NCBI GenBank assembly: GCA_946554335.1
Contig: CAMNSA010000010.1
Span: 1-64,000 of the forward strand
From: an uncultured Neglectibacter sp.
GTDB taxonomy: Bacteria > Bacillota > Clostridia > Oscillospirales > Acutalibacteraceae
Direction of reading: 5' to 3'
DNA: 64,000 nt
The translations under genes and the position numbers were made by a program. A model generated the notes under the pieces. That model made no database searches. It saw only the letters and a program-made list of their open reading frames with translations, and was not told the DNA's origin. Position 1 is the stretch's first letter. Each line of letters starts with the position of its first letter. Below are positions 23,327 to 31,582 of this stretch, one piece after another.

Positions 23327-24375
23327 AAAAGCAGTGGGAGCTGTGCGAAAAGCTTTCTGAAACACACGACCTCAATGAGGAAGAGCTTTTGTCTCTGCTT
23401 ACCGGGCGTACTCCTGAAACGGACGAGTATTTGCGGGAAAGGGCCTGCGAGGAATGTCTTGCCCACTACGGGGATCAGGTTTTTCTCCGGGGGCTCATCG
23501 AGTTTACCAACTTCTGCAAAAATGACTGCCTGTACTGCGGAATCCGAAAGGGAAATTCCTCTATAAAGCGGTATCGCCTTACAGAGGGAGAGATCCTTTC
23601 CTGCGGGGAGTACGGTTACGAGCTGGGTTTTCGTACCTTTGTCCTCCAAGGCGGCGAGGACCCCTATTTTTCAGACGACCGCCTGTGCCGGATCGTATCC
23701 TCCCTGAAAAGCCGGTTTCCGGAGTGCGCCGTCACCCTCTCTGTGGGAGAGCGCACAAAAGAAAGCTACCAAAAGCTTTTTCAGGCGGGGGCTGACCGGT
23801 ATCTGCTGCGCCATGAAACGGCGGACTGCGCTCATTACCGAAGACTGCATCCCCCTGAGATGAGCTTTGAAAACAGGATGGAGTGCCTGAGGAACCTCAG
23901 GGAGATCGGCTTTCAAACCGGCTGCGGCTTTATGGTGGGCTCTCCCTTCCAAACGCCGGAGGCCCTCGTAAAGGACCTGCGGTTTTTAAAGGCTTTTCAG
24001 CCCCATATGGTGGGCATCGGCCCTTTTCTCCCCCATAAGGACACCCCCTTCCGGGATTTTCCCAAGGGTTCAGGAGAATTGACGGTCTTTTTGCTGTCTG
24101 TGATCCGTCTGCTTTTGCCACGGGTACTGCTGCCCGCTACAACGGCTCTCGCCACCTTACTTCCGGAAGGAAGGGAGCTTGGGATCTTACACGGGGCGAA
24201 CGTGGTGATGCCCAATCTCTCGCCGGATGACGCTAAGGAAAACTACACCCTCTATGACCACAAGCTGTCCTCCGGGCAGGAGGCGGCACAGGGGCTCATA
24301 GAACTGAAAGAAAGTCTTCAAAAAATTGGCAGAACCGCCACCGGCATGAGGGGCGACAGCCTCATGGACCTCTGA
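23323..24375 (+). CDS. hydE: [FeFe] hydrogenase H-cluster radical SAM maturase HydE
   Basis: 350 aa from the ATG at 23323, which overlaps the TM1266-like stop (ATGA). The radical SAM motif is C65-K-N-D-C69-L-Y-C72, followed by GIRKGNSSIKRYRL and FVLQGGEDPYF, characteristic of HydE. HydE acts with HydG and HydF to assemble the 2Fe subcluster and contributes to the azadithiolate bridge. The track's longer 473-aa version reads through the preceding gene in another frame and is not real. The hydrogenase structural gene is not in the window. Confidence 0.93.
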   Translation: MKKQWELCEKLSETHDLNEEELLSLLTGRTPETDEYLRERACEECLAHYGDQVFLRGLIEFTNFCKNDCLYCGIRKGNSSIKRYRLTEGEILSCGEYGYELGFRTFVLQGGEDPYFSDDRLCRIVSSLKSRFPECAVTLSVGERTKESYQKLFQAGADRYLLRHETADCAHYRRLHPPEMSFENRMECLRNLREIGFQTGCGFMVGSPFQTPEALVKDLRFLKAFQPHMVGIGPFLPHKDTPFRDFPKGSGELTVFLLSVIRLLLPRVLLPATTALATLLPEGRELGILHGANVVMPNLSPDDAKENYTLYDHKLSSGQEAAQGLIELKESLQKIGRTATGMRGDSLMDL

Positions 24376-24458
24376 GCGTTTCAAAAATATAAAACCGCCT
24401 GTGTTTTCACAGGCCTGACGGGAAAGAAGCTTCTGACCCAAAAGAAAGGATGAGAAAA

Positions 24459-25877
24459 ATGTACGATCCCAAATCCATGAAAGCGGAGGAATTCATCTCT
24501 CACGAGGAGATCCTCAGCACGCTGCAATATGCAGAGGAAAACAAAAACAATTTGGCTCTGGTGGACGAAGTCCTCCAAAAGGCTGAGAAGAGGAAAGGCC
24601 TGACCCATCGGGAGGCCTCTCTGCTTCTCGCCTGTGAGGACCCGGAAAGGCTTCAAAGGCTTTATGCTCTGGCGCGGCAGATCAAAGAGGATTTCTACGG
24701 CAACCGTATCGTCATGTTTGCTCCCCTCTACCTTTCCAACTACTGCGTCAACGGCTGCGTCTACTGTCCGTATCATTTGAAAAATAAGCATATCGCAAGA
24801 AAAAAGCTGACACAGGAGGAGATCGTCCGGGAGGTCACCGCCCTGCAGGACATGGGGCACAAGCGTCTGGCCATTGAAGCGGGAGAGGACCCCGTCAATA
24901 ACCCCATCGAATATATTCTGGAATGTATCCACACCATCTACTCCATCAAGCACAAAAACGGGGCTATCCGCCGGGTCAATGTGAATATCGCGGCCACCAC
25001 CGTGGAAAATTACCGAAAGCTCAAAGAGGCGGGCATCGGCACCTATATCCTCTTCCAGGAAACCTACCACAAGGAAAGCTATGAAAGCCTGCACCCCACC
25101 GGCCCCAAGCACAATTACGCCTACCACACCGAGGCGATGGACCGGGCCATGGAGGGCGGGATCGACGACGTGGGCCTTGGGGTGCTGTTCGGGCTGGAGC
25201 TTTACAAGTATGAGTTTGCCGGGCTTCTGATGCACGCGGAGCATCTGGAGGCCGTTCACGGCGTGGGCCCCCACACCATCAGCGTTCCCCGTCTCAAGCG
25301 GGCGGACGACATCGACCCTGACGCCTTTGACAACGGCATCGACGACGAGATCTTTGCAAAGCTCTGCGCCTGTATCCGGGTAGCGGTACCCTATACCGGG
25401 ATGATCATCTCCACCAGAGAGAGCAAGGCTGTCCGGGAGAAGGTACTGCCTTTGGGCGTCTCTCAAATCAGCGGCGCCTCCCGCACCAGCGTGGGCGGCT
25501 ACTGCGAGCCGGAGCCGGAGGAAGAAAACTCCCAGCAGTTTGATGTCAGCGACAAGCGCACGCTGGACGAGGTGGTGCGCTGGCTCATGGAGCTCGGGTA
25601 TATCCCCAGCTTCTGCACGGCCTGCTACCGGGAGGGACGCACCGGAGACCGGTTCATGACGCTGCTGAAAAACGGCCAGATCTTAAACTGCTGCCATCCC
25701 AACGCCCTGATGACCTTAAAGGAGTTCCTGATGGATTACGCCTCCCCGGAAACAAAAAGGCTGGGAGAGGAGATGATCTCCCGAGAGCTTGAAAAGATCC
25801 CGGGGGAAAAGGTAAAGCAGATCGCCAAGGAACGGTTGGAAAAAATCGAAAACGGGATCCGGGATTTCCGGTTCTGA
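24459..25877 (+). CDS. hydG: [FeFe] hydrogenase H-cluster radical SAM maturase HydG
   Basis: 472 aa from the ATG at 24459, which is 8 nt after AAAGAAAGGA (the upstream ATG at 24450 is too close to that site). Radical SAM motif CVNGCVYC (Cys96, 100, 103). The C-terminal auxiliary cluster cysteines CTAC...NCCHPN are present. HydG cleaves tyrosine to p-cresol and yields CO and cyanide as an Fe(CO)2CN synthon for the H-cluster. Third gene of the maturation operon, 83 bp after hydE. Confidence 0.95.
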   Translation: MYDPKSMKAEEFISHEEILSTLQYAEENKNNLALVDEVLQKAEKRKGLTHREASLLLACEDPERLQRLYALARQIKEDFYGNRIVMFAPLYLSNYCVNGCVYCPYHLKNKHIARKKLTQEEIVREVTALQDMGHKRLAIEAGEDPVNNPIEYILECIHTIYSIKHKNGAIRRVNVNIAATTVENYRKLKEAGIGTYILFQETYHKESYESLHPTGPKHNYAYHTEAMDRAMEGGIDDVGLGVLFGLELYKYEFAGLLMHAEHLEAVHGVGPHTISVPRLKRADDIDPDAFDNGIDDEIFAKLCACIRVAVPYTGMIISTRESKAVREKVLPLGVSQISGASRTSVGGYCEPEPEEENSQQFDVSDKRTLDEVVRWLMELGYIPSFCTACYREGRTGDRFMTLLKNGQILNCCHPNALMTLKEFLMDYASPETKRLGEEMISRELEKIPGEKVKQIAKERLEKIENGIRDFRF

Positions 25878-25899
25878 TCACTGAAAGGAGGAGTTTTTC

Positions 25900-27099
25900 A
25901 TGGGACTTCAGGAGACCCCCAGCGGGGAGCGGGTGCATATCGCCTTTTTCGGCAGGCGAAACGCGGGAAAATCCAGCCTGGTAAACGCCGTGACCGGTCA
26001 GGCTCTTTCCGTGGTGTCCGATATCAAGGGCACCACCACGGACCCGGTGTACAAGGCCATGGAGCTGCTGCCCCTGGGGCCCGTGGTCATCATAGACACC
26101 CCCGGCTTTGACGACGAGGGAGAGCTGGGCGCTCTGCGGGTGCAAAAGGCGAAGGAAGCTCTCAGCCGGACCGACTGCGCCGTGCTGGTCATAGACGCGA
26201 AGGAAGGGAAAACAGCTGCCGACGAAGCGCTTCTCGCCCTTTTTCAGGAGAGAGGGATCCCCTACCTTGTGGCCTACAATAAAAGCGATCTGGTTTCCAA
26301 AGAAAGCTGCGGGGAAAACGAGATCGCCGTCAGCGCGCTAAGGGGCGACCATATTTTTGAACTCAAGGAGCGCATTGCAAGGCTCACGGGAGAAAAGGAA
26401 AACCCCAGAAGACTTTTGGGAGACCTTTTGAGCCCCGGAGACACGGTGGTGCTGGTGACCCCCATCGACAGCGCCGCCCCCAAGGGCAGGCTGATCCTGC
26501 CCCAGCAGCAGGCGATCCGGGATATTCTGGATTCGGATTGCGCCGCCTTTGTCACCAAGGAGAACGGCCTCAAGGAGACACTTTCCAAGCTTTCCTCCCC
26601 GCCGCGGATGGTGGTGACGGACAGTCAGGCCTTCGCAAAGGTAAACGCAGACACCCCAAAGGAGATCCCCCTGACCTCCTTCTCCATTCTCATGGCCCGC
26701 TACAAGGGCTTTTTGGAGGAGGCCGTCAAGGGGGCCGCCGCCTTAAACACCCTTTCAGACGGCGACCGTGTGCTGATTGCGGAGGGCTGTACACATCACA
26801 GGCAATGCGGGGACATCGGCACGGTGAAGCTTCCCAAATGGCTTTCGGAATATACCGGGAAAGCCCTTTCCCTCACCCATGTTTCCGGCCGGGAATTTCC
26901 GGAGGACCTCTCTCCCTACCGGCTGGTGATCCACTGCGGAGGCTGTATGCTCACAGAGCAGGAAATGAAATTCCGGGAAAGCTGCGCGAAAAGGGCGGAC
27001 ATTCCCTTCACCAATTATGGGGTAGCCATCGCCCAGATGAAAGGGATCCTGAAACGAAGCCTTTCTCTTTTCCCAAAGCTTGCCGGGATGCTCCCGTAA
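25900..27099 (+). CDS. hydF: [FeFe] hydrogenase H-cluster maturation GTPase HydF
   Basis: 399 aa. N-terminal GTPase domain with P-loop GRRNAGKSS (about 17-25), DTPGFDDEGELG and NKSD. A dimerisation domain follows, and the C-terminal [4Fe-4S] site is CTHHRQC ... HCGGCM. HydF is the scaffold that carries the 2Fe subcluster to apo-hydrogenase. AAAGGAGGAG lies 8 nt before the ATG, 22 bp after hydG. Last gene of the operon; a strong terminator follows. Confidence 0.95.
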   Translation: MGLQETPSGERVHIAFFGRRNAGKSSLVNAVTGQALSVVSDIKGTTTDPVYKAMELLPLGPVVIIDTPGFDDEGELGALRVQKAKEALSRTDCAVLVIDAKEGKTAADEALLALFQERGIPYLVAYNKSDLVSKESCGENEIAVSALRGDHIFELKERIARLTGEKENPRRLLGDLLSPGDTVVLVTPIDSAAPKGRLILPQQQAIRDILDSDCAAFVTKENGLKETLSKLSSPPRMVVTDSQAFAKVNADTPKEIPLTSFSILMARYKGFLEEAVKGAAALNTLSDGDRVLIAEGCTHHRQCGDIGTVKLPKWLSEYTGKALSLTHVSGREFPEDLSPYRLVIHCGGCMLTEQEMKFRESCAKRADIPFTNYGVAIAQMKGILKRSLSLFPKLAGMLP

Positions 27100-27114
27100 A
27101 AGCTCGACTCCGTC

Positions 27115-27164
27115 AAAAGAACCAGCCCTGCAATCGGTTTCCTGCTGCAGGGCTGGTTCTTTTC
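27115..27164 (+). terminator. Terminator of the hyd operon
   Basis: AAGAACCAGCCCTGCA ... TGCAGGGCTGGTTCTT: 16-bp perfect stem, TTTT tail, 16 nt after hydF. Confidence 0.9.
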
Positions 27165-27202
27165 CATTTTAGAATATGCTTCACGGCTCAGGGGTTCTTC
27201 CT

Positions 27203-27232
27203 AAGGACAAAGGCTACGCCTTTGTCCTTTTT
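27203..27232 (-). terminator. Terminator of the AtuA/SDR operon
   Basis: AAGGACAAAGGC-TAC-GCCTTTGTCCTT. It has a T-run on the plus side and lies directly at the 3' end of the minus-strand SDR-like gene, so it may act in both directions. Confidence 0.65.
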
Positions 27233-27911
27233 ACCAACTCAGCTCCCGGAACAGGCTGTCTCTTCTCACCAGTCGGTTTTCATCCGAGTGGATATAGTCG
27301 TCCTCCGGCAGATAGGAAAAGTCCTGCAGGATGTAATCCGCGGCGCTCATTCCGCCTTTAGGACCGTCGGTCACAAAGTTCCGGAAGGTAAAGCCCTCGG
27401 GGCGCAGCTCATTGAAGGAAACCTTCAGCATATTATGTATTGCCGCCTGGGCCATATGCCAGGCAAAGTCGTCCTTATCCTCACAGAACCCGATGCCCGC
27501 GCTTGTCCTGGAGAGGAAAGCGATCCGTTTGCCTTCACTCTTTTTCATCAGGGGCAGGAAAGCGGTGAGAATCCGCTCCATTCCCACTGTACCCAGGTCT
27601 ACGGCTTTGGCAAGCTCTTCATAGTCCCGGCCGCTGCCCACCGGCTTGTCCTCCAAATGATGGGCGCTTTCCAGCACCAAAATGTCCAGCGCGCCCTCCT
27701 TCTCCTCTACCGCCTTCGCGGCGCTCTGGGCGCTGGCGCGATCCGCAAGGTCAATGCTCAAAAGGCTGATTCCCTCTTTTTCTCCCGCCTCGTGAGATGC
27801 GCCGTCCGTATAAGCTCCGTACACCTGATAGCCCGCCTTATTTAGCTGCTGTGCAGTCTCCCAGGCGTCCTGCTCCTGGATGGACGCGATAAACGCAACC
27901 TTTTTACTCAT
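27231..27911 (-). CDS. SDR-like pseudoenzyme (short-chain dehydrogenase fold, active site lost)
   Basis: 226 aa, clearly paralogous to the next SDR (shared AFLPLMKK, FNELRPEGFTFR). It has lost the hallmarks: the nucleotide loop TGxxxGxG is replaced by IASIQEQDAWE, the NNAG-type motif by LESAHHLED, and the catalytic Tyr-x3-Lys by Trp-His-Met-Ala-Gln (in DFAWHMAQAA). The reading frame is intact over full length, so it is not a decayed pseudogene. A structural or regulatory partner of the active SDR is plausible. Last gene of the AtuA operon. Confidence 0.75.
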   Translation of the reverse strand: MSKKVAFIASIQEQDAWETAQQLNKAGYQVYGAYTDGASHEAGEKEGISLLSIDLADRASAQSAAKAVEEKEGALDILVLESAHHLEDKPVGSGRDYEELAKAVDLGTVGMERILTAFLPLMKKSEGKRIAFLSRTSAGIGFCEDKDDFAWHMAQAAIHNMLKVSFNELRPEGFTFRNFVTDGPKGGMSAADYILQDFSYLPEDDYIHSDENRLVRRDSLFRELSW

Positions 27912-27958
27912 GATGATCTCCTTTCACAGCTGTCCGCTGAAATACTCGTTTTTTTGGC

Positions 27959-28657
27959 TTAGAAAGGCCAGGCCTGGTTTTCCACATCGGTCATCACCAG
28001 GGCGTCCTCCCAATCTCTGTGTCCTGTAAACTGCTTAAAAGCGGGCATAGCCGCCTGCTCCGGCTCATACTTTCCGCGGGTGCTTTTCACATCGCCGCCC
28101 ATATAGGAATTCACCCATCCCGGATGATACAGCCGGAAGCTGTAGCCCTTGGGACGAAGCTCGTTGAACATCAGCTTGACCGCCATATTCAAAGCGGATT
28201 TGGACATGGGATAATAGGGCGCTTCACCCTTGCGGTGGGCTACCGTGATGCTGCCTGCCTCAGAGGATACGAAGCACAGCCGCTTTTCCCCCTTCTGCAT
28301 CAGGGGCAGGAAAGCCTCTACCATGCGCATGGCGCCCACGGCGTTCACATTGACGATCTGCCGAAAGGCCTCTTCTCCCTCACCCCGGGAAATTCCCGCG
28401 CAGTTGACCAGCACATCCACGGTATCCGTCTTCTGAGAAACGGTCTTTGCCGCCTCCTGTACGGACTGCGTGGACCCCACATTCAGAGGGATCAGCTCCA
28501 CCGTTTCGGGAAACTGCTTCTTGAGCTCATCCAGCTCCTTCCAGTAATCCAGAAATTTTCCGGCGAATACCCGCCAGCCATTCTCTGCGAAAATACGGCT
28601 CAGGGCAAAGCCTACGCCTCTGTCGGCCCCTGTGATAAACACTGTTTTCATTGACAT
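27959..28657 (-). CDS. Short-chain dehydrogenase/reductase (SDR)
   Basis: 232 aa from the ATG at 28657 (GAAAGGATGGAGC upstream); the track's 294-aa version extends into the overlapping upstream gene. Classical SDR features: TGADRGVG cofactor loop (about residues 9-16), VDVLVNCAG, SS-x-AGS catalytic Ser region, and YPMSK as the Tyr-x3-Lys pair. NAD(P)-dependent oxidoreductase in the cytoplasm; the substrate is probably an intermediate of the pathway served by the AtuA-like proteins. Overlaps the end of the ADP-ribosylglycohydrolase gene by 10 bp. Confidence 0.85.
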   Translation of the reverse strand: MSMKTVFITGADRGVGFALSRIFAENGWRVFAGKFLDYWKELDELKKQFPETVELIPLNVGSTQSVQEAAKTVSQKTDTVDVLVNCAGISRGEGEEAFRQIVNVNAVGAMRMVEAFLPLMQKGEKRLCFVSSEAGSITVAHRKGEAPYYPMSKSALNMAVKLMFNELRPKGYSFRLYHPGWVNSYMGGDVKSTRGKYEPEQAAMPAFKQFTGHRDWEDALVMTDVENQAWPF

Positions 28658-29691
28658 GCTCCATCCTTTCTTTCTCTCAAGGCCTGTTCCAGCTTCTCTG
28701 CCAGCTGCCGGAAGGACAGACCGTTTACTGCCTCGATTCGCTTGATATCCTCCTCCGGGAAACCCTCCGGACCGGAAACCGCGCCGCAGATCCCGCAGGC
28801 GATGGCGCCGATGGTATCCGTATCGCCGCCCACATTGGCGCACAGCCTTCCGCAGCGTGCCGGGTCTCCCTGAGAAAAGCAGGCCAGAGCCATGGCGGCT
28901 GCCGCCGTTTCAGAGCTGGAAAGCCCGGTGCCCAGGTCATAAAACACATAGTCAAGCACCCGATCTTCCAAATAGCCCTTCGCCTCGGCCTCCTCTATAT
29001 AGGTCCGTGCCCGAAAAAGAGCGTGCTCCACATTTGCCCCTGCCACATAATAGCCCATACCGTCCCCCAGCCGGGCCGCCGAAAGCGCCAGCTCCCACAT
29101 GCGCTCCCAAGAGGCGTTTTCATACACCGCCCCGGAAACCGCGGCTGCCAGGGCTGCAGCGGCGGAAATGGCCAGATTCGTATTGTGAGTGGGCAGGCAC
29201 AAAAGCCGTACCTGCTCCACCAGAGCCTCTAAGGGGGCGGGAGGATTCACCAGCCCGATGGGCAGGATCTTCATGGCCGCCCCATTGGTGGAGCCGGCCT
29301 TTCCTGTCTCGGTCACCGAAACGCCCTGTTCCATCAGCTCCAGTGCTTTGCGGGTGCTGGGGCCGATGACGGAGGCCGTCTTTTCCGCCCCTGCCCACTC
29401 TCTTAACAGGCGGACAAAGGCTTCCACCTCCACCTTCCCGCCATGCTTCCACAGAAGCTCTACCACCAGCTGGGTGTTTTCCGTATCGTCCGTGACCTCT
29501 CCCGCCTTTAAAGAGCGCTTGATCTCCCCTTTTTCACTAGAGAGAAGTCCTTCGATCACGCCAAAGCGCTTCCTGATGCTCTCACGGCGCATCATCTCCG
29601 AGGGCATCCCCATGGCGTCTCCATAGGCGATCCCCATCAGGGCCCCCAGCCTTCTTTGCGCAGGACAAAGCGCTGGCTCTTCCTGTTTCAT
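28648..29691 (-). CDS. ADP-ribosylglycohydrolase family protein
   Basis: 347 aa from the ATG at 29691 with GGGAGGAG upstream (the track's start overlaps the previous gene). DraG/ARH3-type metal motifs are present: MGIAYGDAMGMPSE near the N-terminus, VTDDTENTQLV, and C-terminal NVGGDTDTIGAIACGI. Family members remove ADP-ribose from proteins or hydrolyse N-glycosidic bonds of small molecules such as nucleosides. In this operon with catabolic-looking AtuA and SDR genes a small-molecule substrate is as likely as a protein. Confidence 0.85.
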   Translation of the reverse strand: MKQEEPALCPAQRRLGALMGIAYGDAMGMPSEMMRRESIRKRFGVIEGLLSSEKGEIKRSLKAGEVTDDTENTQLVVELLWKHGGKVEVEAFVRLLREWAGAEKTASVIGPSTRKALELMEQGVSVTETGKAGSTNGAAMKILPIGLVNPPAPLEALVEQVRLLCLPTHNTNLAISAAAALAAAVSGAVYENASWERMWELALSAARLGDGMGYYVAGANVEHALFRARTYIEEAEAKGYLEDRVLDYVFYDLGTGLSSSETAAAAMALACFSQGDPARCGRLCANVGGDTDTIGAIACGICGAVSGPEGFPEEDIKRIEAVNGLSFRQLAEKLEQALRERKDGACQ

Positions 29692-29725
29692 GCTCACGAT
29701 CTCCTCCCATCCTTTCAGGTCTGTC

Positions 29726-30031
29726 TCACTTTTCGATCTCCATTTCCAGAAGGGCAAAGCCCAGCGTCTTTCCGTGCATGTCCACCGCTAAAGACCGGGT
29801 CACCCCTCCCCCTAAGGCGTTCTCCATCACGAAGTTAAAGGCGTGCAGCTTCGGCAGCTCGTAGCGGGTCACCTCTCCCTGAACGATCCCGGAGAAATGC
29901 TCCTTAACACGCTTTGCGGTCGCCTCGCGCTTTAAAAGCTCATAATCCTTTTCCTCAAAGGGGATCAGAGAGATAACGGAGATATTCCCCTTGTCTCCTG
30001 TACGGGAATGTGCAAGCTCATATAATTTCAT
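29726..30031 (-). CDS. AtuA-like small domain protein
   Basis: 101 aa. MKLYELAHSRTGDKGNISVISLIPF matches the C-terminal domain that follows the AtuA/DUF1446 domain in longer proteins. Here it is a separate gene 14 bp after the large AtuA gene. The two products therefore probably associate. Function of the small domain is not known. Confidence 0.8.
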   Translation of the reverse strand: MKLYELAHSRTGDKGNISVISLIPFEEKDYELLKREATAKRVKEHFSGIVQGEVTRYELPKLHAFNFVMENALGGGVTRSLAVDMHGKTLGFALLEMEIEK

Positions 30032-30045
30032 GGATTTTCCCTCCT

Positions 30046-31380
30046 TTAAAGCATGGTCACCTCAGGGCTTACCAGGTCGTTCGGCAGCAGTACGGAAGCC
30101 ACAGAAACGATCTTTCGCAGGGATTTCGTCACTCCCCCGCCTCCGGCAGGGCCGTTGGTGTAAAGGGCCTCCACCTCGTTGCCGATAATCTGGGCCGCCT
30201 CTTCTGTTTTTGTTCTGGCGGCTACCCGCAGACGCACCTCCACAGGCTCCAACCCCTGGGGCAAAGTCTCCCGGTAAAGGGAATCCACTCCCATGCAGTC
30301 TACCCGGAGTTCACTAAAGGGGCAGCCGCATAGCTCCAAGCGCTTCTTGATGATCTCTCCCGCAAGGCGCGCTCGCTGAAGGGCGTTGTGCCCTCCGTAG
30401 CTGATCTGCCCCTCGCCGATAAAGCAGTCCTGATAGCCTACGCTCACCTTCAGCTTCCCATTGTTGGGCTTTCCGGAGGCGCCCGAGACCTTTACCCTGT
30501 CCTTTCCCACCTGCCGGACCTCCGCCATTTGGAAATCCGCCGTGCAGTCCGGGGTAAAGTAATTGGCAGGGTCCTGAAGCTCATAGATGATCTGCTCCTT
30601 GCAGGTCCTTTCGCTGACTAAACCTCCGGTACCCGGAAGCTTTGTGATCTCCAGACTTCCGTCCTCGCCGATCTCGGCAATGGGGAAGCCCAGGTTCCAA
30701 AGGTCCTCCACGTCCTTTTTCCCGGGGTCGCAGAAATAGCCTCCCGTCACCTGGCCGGCACATTCCAGCAGGTGGCCGGCAATGGTGCCCTTACCCAGAT
30801 GGTCCCAGTCGTCCATTTTCCAGCCGAACTCGTAAACGAGCGGCCCTAAAACCAAAGCGGGATCCGCCACCCGGCCGGTGATCACCAGATCCGCCCCCTG
30901 CCTCAACGCCTCCACGATACCGGAGCAGCCCAGGTAGGCGTTGGCGGAAACAATGTCCTCCTTCAGCTCTTTCAGAGGCTTCCCTGTCTCCATGGTGGGC
31001 AGGTCCCAGAATTCCGGAAGCCGGGAAAGCACGTCGTCGCCGGTGACGGCGGCGATCTTCAAGGAGGAAAGGCCCCTTTCCTGTGCCATTTCCCTGGCCT
31101 TTTTCGCCGCCGCTATGGGGTTTGCCGCCCCCATATTGGTGATCACCTTTACGGGGCGCTCCTTTAAGGCGTCCAGGATACGCTCCATCCGGTAAGAAAA
31201 CAGGGGGTTATATCCCTTTTCCGGATGCTCCAGCCGCTCCAGCTGAGCGAGAGCGATGGTGCGCTCCGCCAGACATTCAAAGATGATGTAATCCAGGTTC
31301 CCTCGTTTCATCAAATCGACGGCGGGCTCGATCCGATCTCCTCCATAGCCCGCCCCGGAGCCAATGCGCACGGTTTTCAT
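30046..31380 (-). CDS. Acyclic terpene utilization AtuA family protein (DUF1446)
   Basis: 444 aa, DUF1446 over nearly the whole length (RIGSGAGYGGDRIEPAVDLMKRG, ITNMGAANPIAAAKKARE, DLVITGRVADPALVLGPL, PFSELRVDCMGVDSL). AtuA was named from acyclic terpene catabolism in Pseudomonas, but most homologues sit in unrelated clusters and the reaction is undefined. First gene of a five-gene minus-strand operon (AtuA large, AtuA small, ADP-ribosylglycohydrolase, SDR, SDR-like). GAGGGTAACGAG precedes the ATG. Confidence 0.87.
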   Translation of the reverse strand: MKTVRIGSGAGYGGDRIEPAVDLMKRGNLDYIIFECLAERTIALAQLERLEHPEKGYNPLFSYRMERILDALKERPVKVITNMGAANPIAAAKKAREMAQERGLSSLKIAAVTGDDVLSRLPEFWDLPTMETGKPLKELKEDIVSANAYLGCSGIVEALRQGADLVITGRVADPALVLGPLVYEFGWKMDDWDHLGKGTIAGHLLECAGQVTGGYFCDPGKKDVEDLWNLGFPIAEIGEDGSLEITKLPGTGGLVSERTCKEQIIYELQDPANYFTPDCTADFQMAEVRQVGKDRVKVSGASGKPNNGKLKVSVGYQDCFIGEGQISYGGHNALQRARLAGEIIKKRLELCGCPFSELRVDCMGVDSLYRETLPQGLEPVEVRLRVAARTKTEEAAQIIGNEVEALYTNGPAGGGGVTKSLRKIVSVASVLLPNDLVSPEVTML

Positions 31381-31528
31381 CTCGTTACCCTCTTTCTCAT
31401 CAAAGCAGCGCCGCTTCTCTCAGGGAAGCCCTGCCTTTTCTGCCATTCAGTATACTACAAGCCGCGAAAAAAGGCCAGGGATAAAAGCGGGATTTTCTTT
31501 CCCGCCGCTTCCCCTCCTTTTCAAAAAA

Positions 31529-31537
31529 TGCTATAAT
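31529..31537 (+). promoter_or_regulatory. Extended -10 promoter of the MBL hydrolase gene
   Basis: TGCTATAAT (TG-N-TATAAT) 46 bp before the ATG; no good -35 hexamer. Confidence 0.55.
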
Positions 31538-31582
31538 GGAAGAAAAGCCGGGATCCCGGCGGCTTAAAAGGAGGAGTATTTT

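Noticed and set aside
23345-27099. Biotin synthase or thiazole synthase (ThiH) identity for the two radical SAM genes
   Set aside because: HydE and HydG resemble BioB and ThiH, but the TM1266-like and HydF neighbours and the C-terminal Cys motif of HydG fix the hydrogenase assignment.
26538-27845. 435-aa plus-strand ORF spanning hydF end and the SDR-like gene
   Set aside because: Runs through two strong terminators and out of frame with hydF; no recognisable domain.
27231-27911. Pseudogene of an SDR
   Set aside because: Full-length open frame with intact operon placement; only the catalytic residues are lost, so it is listed as a coding pseudoenzyme.
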